Origin: Pseudomonadota bacterium
GTDB lineage: Bacteria > Pseudomonadota > Gammaproteobacteria > Acidiferrobacterales > Acidiferrobacteraceae
Length of the DNA: 52,413 nt
NCBI GenBank assembly: GCA_021785035.1
Contig: JAJYGP010000100.1
Location: forward strand, 1 to 52,413
Reading direction: 5' to 3'
The notes below the pieces were generated by a model. The model was given only the letters and a program-made list of their open reading frames with translations, searched no databases and was not told where the DNA came from. A program made the translations under genes and the position numbers. Shown piece by piece: positions 36,790 through 43,476 of the stretch (its first letter is position 1; every line of letters begins with the position of its first letter).

Positions 36790-37559
36790 AGGTCCCGGGC
36801 GGGTCGGTTTTACGCCTGTTTGCGCTGACCGTGCACGCCCTCCTGGGTGCTTTGATCGCAGCCCTCAGTCCCGGCCATACCCTAACCGACACCAAAACCG
36901 GGCAACGGATCATCCGGCTGTGGCATCGGATGCTGCTCGCGATTCTCGGCTTACAGTTTCGTGTTCGGGGGACGCCCGTAGGGCCCCCGGCCTTGATCGT
37001 CGCCAACCACATATCGTGGGTCGATATCCCAGCCCTCGGGGCCGTCTCTTTTGGCCACTTTGTCGCCAAATCCGAAATCTCGGCGTGGCCCATTATCGGC
37101 TGGCTCGCCCGACAAGCCGGGACTTTCTATATTAAACGCGGTGACCGAAAGGCCTCGGCGGGGGTTGCCGAGCGTATGAGCGCAGCCTTCAGGAGCCATC
37201 AATCGGTTATCCTGTTTCCCGAAGGGACATCGACAGACGGTCAGGGCGTGCGCGCCTTTCACGCGCGACTTTTTGCCGCCGCGATTGAGGCCGGATGCCC
37301 GGTGCAGCCAGTTTCGTTAAATTACCCAGACTACAAAGGGTCTATTCATCAGGCCGCGCCCTTCATCGGCGAAGACACCCTGCTCCAACACATGTGGCGG
37401 CTTCTGCAAGCGCGCGGGGAGTTCGTTGTGGACGTGCAATTTCTGCCGCCCCAGCCGTCCTCGGGATTAACGGCGCGGACGCTCGCCGAACATTCGCGAA
37501 TGGCGATCGTGGCCCACCGCAACACGCTCACAGAAGCCTCCAGCAACCCGTCCCCTTAA
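36786..37559 (+). CDS. olsA: PlsC-like acyltransferase, likely OlsA
   Basis: 257 residues from a GTG. An N-terminal hydrophobic segment (about 8-30) is followed by the acyltransferase motifs: NHISWVDI (catalytic HxxxxD), a glycerol-binding FYIKRGDRKAS, and FPEGTSTDG. OlsA adds the second acyl chain to lyso-ornithine lipid; the family also makes phosphatidic acid, so it may have both roles. Coupled to olsB. Confidence 0.85.
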   Translation: MKVPGGSVLRLFALTVHALLGALIAALSPGHTLTDTKTGQRIIRLWHRMLLAILGLQFRVRGTPVGPPALIVANHISWVDIPALGAVSFGHFVAKSEISAWPIIGWLARQAGTFYIKRGDRKASAGVAERMSAAFRSHQSVILFPEGTSTDGQGVRAFHARLFAAAIEAGCPVQPVSLNYPDYKGSIHQAAPFIGEDTLLQHMWRLLQARGEFVVDVQFLPPQPSSGLTARTLAEHSRMAIVAHRNTLTEASSNPSP

Positions 37560-37571
37560 GTCCTGCGCGAA

Positions 37572-37621
37572 TGTAAGGAACTGTAAAGCCTGGCCCCCCG
37601 AGTGAGAAATTCGCGTATTCT
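37572..37621 (+). promoter_or_regulatory. Putative autoregulatory operator and promoter of the OmpR-like gene
   Basis: Two TGTAA boxes at 37572-37576 and 37582-37586, spaced exactly 10 bases, the layout bound by OmpR-family regulators. Downstream a TATTCT hexamer (37616-37621) could be the -10; no -35 is visible at the right distance, which fits activator dependence. The -10 lies 6 bases before the ATG, so the mRNA could be leaderless. Confidence 0.4.
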
Positions 37622-37627
37622 GAGACC

Positions 37628-38314
37628 ATGATCCGCGTCCTTTTGGTCGATGACGATAGCCGCCTGCGCGAACTCCTTACGCGCTACTTAAAAGAACAGG
37701 GGTTTGCCGTGACCGCGGTCGCAGATGGCCACGACATGGACAAAGCGCTCTCGCGCGTGCCTTATGATTTCCTGATTCTGGATGTCATGCTGCCGGGGGA
37801 GGATGGCTTGAGTCTCTGCCGACGACTGCGGAGCGAGGGCCACAATCTTCCGCTCCTGATGCTGACCGCGCGCGGCTCGGAAGCGGATCGCATCGCGGGA
37901 CTCGATATTGGCGCAGACGACTATCTCTCCAAACCCTTCAATCCTCGTGAACTTGTAGCCCGCATCAACGCGATCCTCAGGCGGCATAACGCGCCCGCCG
38001 CCAAAAAACTTTATTTTGGACCCTATACCCTAGACCTTCACGCACGCTCGCTGAGCGCCGCCGGCGCCCAGGTCGAGATTACAACGGCTGAATTCGAACT
38101 CTTGCGGGTACTGGCGACCCATCCGCACCAACCGCTGTCGCGGGACACCCTCATGCAACTTGCGCGCGGCCGTGACCATACCCCTTTTGATCGATCGATA
38201 GATGTGCGGATTTCCCGGCTTCGCCGCCTCATCGAATCCGACCCGAGCCGTCCGCGCTTCATTCGTACGCTCTGGGGGTTCGGCTATGTCTTTATTCCCG
38301 AGGATAACCCATGA
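37628..38314 (+). CDS. OmpR-family response regulator
   Basis: 228 residues. The receiver domain has the acidic pocket DDD at 8-10, phospho-acceptor Asp52 (LILDVMLPGEDG), Thr in LMLTARG and Lys in YLSKPFNPREL. The winged-helix domain (about 130-225) has TTAEFELLRVLATHP and the recognition RSIDVRISRLRRLIE. It looks closest to OmpR itself. Its stop overlaps the kinase start (ATGA), so the pair is cotranslated. Confidence 0.93.
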   Translation: MIRVLLVDDDSRLRELLTRYLKEQGFAVTAVADGHDMDKALSRVPYDFLILDVMLPGEDGLSLCRRLRSEGHNLPLLMLTARGSEADRIAGLDIGADDYLSKPFNPRELVARINAILRRHNAPAAKKLYFGPYTLDLHARSLSAAGAQVEITTAEFELLRVLATHPHQPLSRDTLMQLARGRDHTPFDRSIDVRISRLRRLIESDPSRPRFIRTLWGFGYVFIPEDNP

Positions 38315-39579
38315 AGCTCTGGCCCCAAACCTTATTTGGCCGCACCGCGCTTATTATCGCGTTGTCGATCCTCATCGCCCAATTTACCTTTCTTTTCCTG
38401 GCCCGACTCTCGTTTAGTCATCTGCGCGTCCGGCAATTCGCCGCCCTCATTGCCGATGAGGCCCGCACGATCCAGGCCGCGGTCCCCCTCCTGTCGGCCC
38501 GCAAGCGCGCGCTGTTTGCCTCGGAACTCACGACACTCGGTGTAAGCGAGAAGCCCCCGGGGGCCGTCTCGCAGCCCATGGGGCCTTTTGGCCACGCCTT
38601 GGAACATAAGCTTGGGGCCATGGGCGTGCCCGCTCGCCTCACAATCCACAGGGACCATCTTTATGTGGCTGTCGCCGAACCACCGCAGATGAATCTGCAC
38701 CTGAGACTTCCGGGAGCACTACCTCTATTACCCTGGCCGCGCATCGGTTTTCTCATTGTCGGGGCCATCTTGGCTGGGAGCGGCGCGCTCCTCATCGTGC
38801 GCCGTGTAAATCAGCCCCTAGCCGAGCTCGCCCGGGCAGCCGGGGTCTTTGGCCGAGGGGAAACCCCACCACCGCTTGCGGGCAAGGGCCCACTCGAGAT
38901 TCAACGCGTGTCCTCAGCGTTCAATCAGATGATAGAAGATGCTCACCGCTATGAGCGCGACCGGGCCCTGCTCTTGGCCGGTGTATCACATGATTTAAGG
39001 ACGCCTTTAGCGCGCATGCGCCTGGCCGTGGACTTGGCTTTCCCCGAGAATCACGAGTTGCGTCTTGGGATGATCCAGGATATCGAGGAGATGGACGACA
39101 TTCTCACGGAATTCCTAGCCTACGCCCGCCATGGGATCGAGGAGGCCCCCATCACGGGGAGACTCGAAACGCTTATCGAAGAGATCGTGTTGCGCTATAA
39201 CCGGCAGGATAGACACGTAATTTACCACACCGAGCCGCTTCCAAACCTCACCTACCGGCCGCTCGCGACCGCGCGGCTCATCACCAATCTGATTGAAAAC
39301 GCGGTGGGCCATGGTCGCCCCCCCGTTCGCATCCATACCTCGGTGGAGGACCGCTTCGTGCGCCTCTCGGTGAGCGACGAGGGACCGGGCTTGACCGAGG
39401 CCCAGATCGCAAAGCTCCTATCAGGAATGGAATGGCATCAAAACGGCCGGCGAGGCCTCGGTCTTGCGATCGCACGACGGATTGTCGAGGCCCACAGGGG
39501 CACCCTCCTCCTCCGCAACCGCCCCTCGGGTGGCCTCGAGGCGCTTATCCGCCTGCCGATTCCCGAACCCAGTTTATGA
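38311..39579 (+). CDS. EnvZ-like sensor histidine kinase
   Basis: 422 residues. Two membrane helices (about 11-32 and 146-166) bracket a periplasmic region of about 110 residues. A HAMP linker ([15 protein letters not shown]) precedes the H-box with His227 in [14 protein letters not shown]. The catalytic domain has the N-box [11 protein letters not shown]1 DEGPGL and a G2 [11 protein letters not shown]. It should phosphorylate the regulator upstream. In EnvZ relatives the signal is osmolarity or pH; the present signal is unknown. Confidence 0.93.
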   Translation: MKLWPQTLFGRTALIIALSILIAQFTFLFLARLSFSHLRVRQFAALIADEARTIQAAVPLLSARKRALFASELTTLGVSEKPPGAVSQPMGPFGHALEHKLGAMGVPARLTIHRDHLYVAVAEPPQMNLHLRLPGALPLLPWPRIGFLIVGAILAGSGALLIVRRVNQPLAELARAAGVFGRGETPPPLAGKGPLEIQRVSSAFNQMIEDAHRYERDRALLLAGVSHDLRTPLARMRLAVDLAFPENHELRLGMIQDIEEMDDILTEFLAYARHGIEEAPITGRLETLIEEIVLRYNRQDRHVIYHTEPLPNLTYRPLATARLITNLIENAVGHGRPPVRIHTSVEDRFVRLSVSDEGPGLTEAQIAKLLSGMEWHQNGRRGLGLAIARRIVEAHRGTLLLRNRPSGGLEALIRLPIPEPSL

Positions 39580-39777
39580 GAAGGCGCAACCGGTCCTGAC
39601 CCCCATGGCCTTTAAGATCTTCGCAAGCGGACAGAGGCCGGTAAACGCCGACTGGAGAAGATTGAAACCCACGAACGCCGTGAGCCATAACCAGTTGCTT
39701 GACACATAGTGGGCGAGGCCCAGACTCACAAGGACCACCGATCCAGCAAACGCCATCACAATTCGATCAATCGACAT
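39574..39777 (-). CDS. DUF2892-type small membrane protein
   Basis: 67 residues, two helices (about 5-24 and 27-48). The segment [33 protein letters not shown] is the standard DUF2892 pattern, with a conserved Cys-Pro pair, as in the YgaP membrane anchor. A good GAGGT site precedes the ATG. It converges on the kinase gene, their ends overlapping by 6 bases. Many relatives accompany rhodanese or sulfide-related genes; no rhodanese is seen here. Confidence 0.88.
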   Translation of the reverse strand: MSIDRIVMAFAGSVVLVSLGLAHYVSSNWLWLTAFVGFNLLQSAFTGLCPLAKILKAMGVRTGCAFS

Positions 39778-39951
39778 AACAATACCTCGTTGCAGGGTGC
39801 CAAAAACCGGACACCGGTCCGGAGTAGCCAGCCATTATACCAGCTCCGATAGTGGTGAGCACCGAGGACGAAAGGGATTGCGGTAACGCGCGGGTTTCTG
39901 CTTAGATCACCGGAAGTCGGCTCCACGAGACAGCATGACAAGAAGGGGGCG

Positions 39952-40407
39952 GTGGTGATTTGGAAAGCACGACGTTTGCCTCTTGAGCACGCACAGGCGG
40001 TGTTGGCGCGCGTCCTCTTCAGCGGATTTTTGGCAGCAGGTCATTGGAGCGTCATGGGCGCTACGGCCTTTAAGTACGCCGCGTCCCAAAAGGCCGTCTT
40101 TGTGCGACGGCGCCAAGGCCCGATCGGAGTCTTTGCCGGCGACTGGCAGAAGAGTGCTGCCGCGGGACTTGACTACAATGTCCGTGTTGACCGCGTGCTC
40201 ATGGGGCTTGGAGCCGCCTATCTGACGAATACAACGTTCATCAATGGCACTCAATGGAACTTCGAGTTGCGATTGGGTTATCTCCTGACCCCGCGCCTCG
40301 AGGTCATGGTGACCCACTTCAGCAACTGTAAACAGCTCTGTGGGTTCAGTCGATCTGGACCAAATCTGGGTTGGGAATTCCTGGGAGTGGCCTATCGCCT
40401 CCCCTAA
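39952..40407 (+). CDS. PagL-like lipid A 3-O-deacylase (acyloxyacyl hydrolase family), N terminus doubtful
   Basis: 151 residues from a GTG at 39952. The C-terminal half alternates polar and hydrophobic residues as outer-membrane beta strands do. It holds HFSN near residue 124, the His-x-Ser pair of PagL, followed by GPNLGWEFLGVAYRLP, close to the PN-G-F-G ending of the family. PagL removes one acyl chain from lipid A at the outer membrane. The N terminus lacks a clear signal peptide, and the usual first strands are unrecognisable, so this may be a diverged, truncated or wrongly started gene. Confidence 0.6.
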   Translation: MVIWKARRLPLEHAQAVLARVLFSGFLAAGHWSVMGATAFKYAASQKAVFVRRRQGPIGVFAGDWQKSAAAGLDYNVRVDRVLMGLGAAYLTNTTFINGTQWNFELRLGYLLTPRLEVMVTHFSNCKQLCGFSRSGPNLGWEFLGVAYRLP

Positions 40408-40409
40408 AA

Positions 40410-41216
40410 TTACGGGGCGCGAAGGCCCGTCGCCAAAAGGTCGGGCCACCCGAATTGGGAATCAGCGACCGCGACAAACGAAGGGTTCAGCTGACGCGGA
40501 TGTTCGTATATCAAGGGCTTTTGGCCTGCGACCCATACCGCTCCTCCCGTCTCTTCCACGAGACACTGTCCGGCGGCCGTGTCCCAGGTGTGAGTCGGAC
40601 CAAAGCGGGGATAAAGGTCGGCGCGCCCTTCGGCGAGCCAGCCGAATTTCCAGGCCGAACCGAGCGCCGCGCGCTGAATGCGCCCTTCCTCGCAAGACAA
40701 GGCCCGACACAGACTATCGACGGCATCGGCGCCGTGACGCGCGCTCCCCACCACTCGGATCACACCACCTGCGAACGATGCTGAGGCCAGCGAGCGAACA
40801 TGCCCGCGCTCATTCTTGTACGCCCCGCCACCGCACACCGCAAAATAGGACTCGTCAGTAACGGGCACATGGATCACACCCACGACCGCCCGTCCGCTCT
40901 CCACAAGCGCGATATTGACAACAAACGCGCCGGTCCGGGCAACATACTCTTTCGTCCCGTCCAGGGGATCAACCGACCAGTACTGCTCGCCTACGATCTC
41001 CTCACCCTCCTCTGAAGCAATCGGGATACCGGGGCACTTGGCCTTCAGAATGTCGCAAATGACTTCATGGGCCGCACGATCGGCCGGCGTGACCGGGCTT
41101 CCATCGCCCTTCCAGTCGACGGGACTTGCGATCTCATAGTGTCGTCGTATGACCTCCGCCGCCTTCTCGGCCGCCGTTTGCGCATACCCGAGGTATTTCT
41201 CGTACTGTCTATCCAT
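40410..41216 (-). CDS. cysQ: CysQ-type 3'(2'),5'-bisphosphate nucleotidase
   Basis: 268 residues of the inositol-monophosphatase fold: PVTPADRAAH near residue 42, the metal site ASEEG, the signature WSVDPLDGTKEY and the C-terminal THTWDTAAGQCLVEETGG. CysQ hydrolyses PAP/PAPS by-products of sulfate assimilation. The TKEY ending of the signature separates CysQ from plain inositol phosphatases. Its stop lies 3 bases past the convergent PagL-like gene. Confidence 0.93.
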   Translation of the reverse strand: MDRQYEKYLGYAQTAAEKAAEVIRRHYEIASPVDWKGDGSPVTPADRAAHEVICDILKAKCPGIPIASEEGEEIVGEQYWSVDPLDGTKEYVARTGAFVVNIALVESGRAVVGVIHVPVTDESYFAVCGGGAYKNERGHVRSLASASFAGGVIRVVGSARHGADAVDSLCRALSCEEGRIQRAALGSAWKFGWLAEGRADLYPRFGPTHTWDTAAGQCLVEETGGAVWVAGQKPLIYEHPRQLNPSFVAVADSQFGWPDLLATGLRAP

Positions 41217-41616
41217 GCAAAGAGCGTATCCTTACGCGCGATCACGCGCTTATGGGCTCAATTATCCCATACTTCGAGTGGGAATTGGACGCTTCCTAGT
41301 CTGACGCGCACCCATGGACGATGTGTGCGCCGAAAAAAGTCTCTCTGAGCCCTCTTGGGCAACCATTTACGCCCCAGCTTACGATGGCCAAGGCGGTTTT
41401 TACCCGTTCACGCTTCCATGCATGTGGCCTATTGTGTATACTTCGCGGTCAGTCTCAGAAATATCTGCTGCCAGGCGCTTGAAAATGCGGTACACTTAAG
41501 CGTTGTAGGCTCATTCACCCTCAGAACGGGGTGGCGCTCACCGCTCATAGCCATAGAATCATGAGAAGAAAGGCGTCTCTCTTTAGACTGACTAAACTTT
41601 AAGGTAAACCCAATCA
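41217..41616. other. 400-base intergenic region between cysQ and the ArsR-like gene
   Basis: Divergent leader region. It holds a small hairpin gcgcg-atca-cgcgc (41236-41249) in the cysQ leader. Near the ArsR gene an inverted repeat lies at 41582-41596. Frames at 41314-41564 encode nothing recognisable and lack ribosome sites, so I call no gene here. Promoters must be present, but I cannot assign them reliably. Confidence 0.5.
41582..41596. promoter_or_regulatory. Candidate operator of the ArsR-like gene
   Basis: TTTAG and CTAAA arms around ACTGA, ending 20 bases before the ArsR ATG. ArsR-family dimers usually bind imperfect inverted repeats overlapping their own promoter, which is the only basis for this call. 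Confidence 0.3.
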
Positions 41617-42006
41617 ATGACCATGAAAATTACGGCGGCAACCCGAGCCCTTACAGCCCTTGCCCAAGAAACCCGACTCGGTATCGTCCGGCTGTTGGTT
41701 AAGGTCGGTCCGGATGGGCTTGTGGCGGGCCAGATCGCCCTCAGACTCAAGCTTGCCCCTGCTACCTCCTCCTTTCACTTGTCACAATTGACCCAGGCGG
41801 GGCTTATCAAGCCCACCCGCGAAGGCCGCTCGATTCGCTACTCCCCGGTGCTTGCGACCATAAGCGAGCTGCTAGAATTTTTAGAAGACAACCTAAGCGG
41901 CGGACCCACTGAAAAGAGTCAGCCGAAATCTGCTTCCAAGGGAGCTGTAAAACCCGCCCCTAAGGCGGCCGCAAAGAAGAAAAGCCTGGGCAAGAAGCGT
42001 CGCTAA
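41617..42006 (+). CDS. ArsR-family winged-helix regulator with lysine-rich C-terminal tail
   Basis: 129 residues. The ArsR DNA-binding domain spans about 5-90: ALTALAQETRLGIVRLLV, then PATSSFHLSQLTQAGLIKPTREGRSIRYSP. It contains no Cys at all, so it cannot be a thiol metal or persulfide sensor of the usual kind. After residue 95 the sequence becomes a Lys/Ala/Pro-rich tail (KSASKGAVKPAPKAAAKKK and similar), like histone H1 tails. A second in-frame ATG lies at 41623. Regulated genes are not evident; the closest are cysQ and the fumarylacetoacetase-fold gene. Confidence 0.88.
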   Translation: MTMKITAATRALTALAQETRLGIVRLLVKVGPDGLVAGQIALRLKLAPATSSFHLSQLTQAGLIKPTREGRSIRYSPVLATISELLEFLEDNLSGGPTEKSQPKSASKGAVKPAPKAAAKKKSLGKKRR

Positions 42007-42356
42007 TTAGGACCGAGCGGGCTACGATCCGCGGGGCAAGCCGTGCGTTTCTCGAGCGCAAGAGGCCTACCCAAAGCTCGTGGCGTATCAGTGTTCTTAA
42101 AGGGAGGCGGCCCCAAGGCCGCCCACCCGCACCCTCCCAGGGACGCCTTGATCGCCCCTTTTGCTCATCCAAAGAGGCCGTGTTTCCGTTATCCACCTAC
42201 ATGGGGCCACGCCAGCGCTCCTGCGCATCCCTTGTCTATTGGTCATTAAAACCCCGATAAACCCAAACACGCCGCGCTTTTTGCTTGGCGTGTTTGGATA
42301 GGGAAAGTAGCCGCGAACCCTCGCGATAGCCTTGCTCTAGGAGCGCTTTTTGCCAT
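42007..42356. other. 350-base intergenic region with two hairpins
   Basis: No gene seen. A GC-rich hairpin ggcggcc-ccaa-ggccgcc lies at 42106-42123, about 100 bases after the ArsR-like stop. A longer one lies near the end of the convergent gene (see 42263-42297). Both fit the role of ending transcription between converging genes. Confidence 0.45.
42263..42297 (-). terminator. Candidate terminator downstream of the fumarylacetoacetase-fold gene
   Basis: Perfect 11-base arms (ccaaacacgcc and ggcgtgtttgg) around a 13-base loop, 60 bases past the minus-strand stop. In that direction the stem is followed by a T-rich but interrupted run, so an intrinsic terminator is plausible but not strong. Confidence 0.5.
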
Positions 42357-43286
42357 TCACTCTTTTGGCGTACTGGCCCTGATGCGGTTTTCTAGGATCC
42401 CAAGCCCCGCTATGCTCGCGCGAACGACATCCCCGGCCTTTAGGTAACAGGGCGGCTTGCGGCTCATACCGACACCGGCCGGGGTACCGCTCGCTATAAT
42501 GTCACCCGGATCGAGGGTCATAAGATGGGAAAGATAGCTCACGAGGCTCGCGGGATCGTGGATCATGTCGCGGGTGCGTCCATCCTGCCGCAACTCTCCG
42601 TTCACCCAGGTTTTGAGTGTGAGTTCGGCCCACGAGGGCAGATCCCGGCGCTCGGTAATCGAGGGCCCCATCGGCGCGAACCCATCGCAAATCTTCCCGG
42701 CAAGCCACTGGCTCGTCTGAAACTGAAGATCGCGCGCACTGATATCGTTGATGACGGTATAGCCAAAAATAGCGGAAAGGGCGTCCGCAGGAGCCACGCA
42801 TCGGGTACGAGCCCCTATCACGATACCGAGCTCAACCTCGTAATCTACGGCCTCGGACTGCGAAGGGAGATCAATAAAGCCATAGGGTCCGTTAATGCTA
42901 TTCGGCCATTTAGCAAAAAGCGGTGGGAAAGGCGGCGCCTGTTGTCCGATTTCCCGAGCATGGTCATGGTAATTCAAACCGATCCCGATGATCCGCCCTG
43001 GGTCATGGAGTGGCGCGAGTAAGGCGGTCCGATCATCGATCTGCAGCGCTACAGCATACCGTTCGTCGTTCTGCCGCATCGAAGTCAAGAAACTCTCGGT
43101 TCCAGAAAGACCAAGAAGCGCGCGCAGACTTGCGGTCTGAAGCGCTGCGGATAGACCTCGCACGGCGGGCTCGCCCGCTTGTCGGTAACGTTCGTAGCTC
43201 GCTTGCAAGTCGTAGGTCCCGGCCTCAGTGCGCACAGCCAGTCGCGGGCGGCGCTGGGCGGAGGTCTTGTAGCGGATCCATTGCAT
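42357..43286 (-). CDS. Fumarylacetoacetate hydrolase-family protein
   Basis: 309 residues from the ATG at 43286, which has AGAAGGAGAAG just upstream; the reading from 43364 lacks a ribosome site. The C-terminal FAH fold carries GIGLNYHDHAREIG, EVELGIVIGARTR (metal ligands of the E-x-E type), and GYTVINDISARDLQ, then GTPAGVGMSRKPPCYL. Members include hydrolases and decarboxylases of ring-cleavage products; the substrate is unknown. It is divergent from soeA, sharing a 190-base promoter region. Confidence 0.9.
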   Translation of the reverse strand: MQWIRYKTSAQRRPRLAVRTEAGTYDLQASYERYRQAGEPAVRGLSAALQTASLRALLGLSGTESFLTSMRQNDERYAVALQIDDRTALLAPLHDPGRIIGIGLNYHDHAREIGQQAPPFPPLFAKWPNSINGPYGFIDLPSQSEAVDYEVELGIVIGARTRCVAPADALSAIFGYTVINDISARDLQFQTSQWLAGKICDGFAPMGPSITERRDLPSWAELTLKTWVNGELRQDGRTRDMIHDPASLVSYLSHLMTLDPGDIIASGTPAGVGMSRKPPCYLKAGDVVRASIAGLGILENRIRASTPKE

Positions 43287-43366
43287 AGTCTTCTCCTTCT
43301 CGTGTTGACCCAGAGAACAGTGGCCGATACGAGCTATAAATTCTCGAAATATCCGCCATAACATCT

Positions 43367-43393
43367 CGGAATAATTACGATCTCCTTATTCCG
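43367..43393. promoter_or_regulatory. Inverted repeat in the divergent FAH/soeA promoter region
   Basis: Perfect 8-base arms cggaataa and ttattccg separated by 11 bases, centred about 97 bases from soeA and 94 from the divergent gene. Size and spacing fit a dimeric activator or repressor site. No regulator is identified. Confidence 0.4.
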
Positions 43394-43476
43394 CTATCAA
43401 AACAATTCAGTAGCGCAAAATCAGTAAGAGCTTAGACTTTACGTCAATCTGTATCTTACTTAAGCGAGAAAGTCCT

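Noticed and set aside
41314-41564. Two short plus-strand frames in the gap before the ArsR-like gene
   Set aside because: No ribosome site, no helix or domain pattern, and no neighbour coupling.
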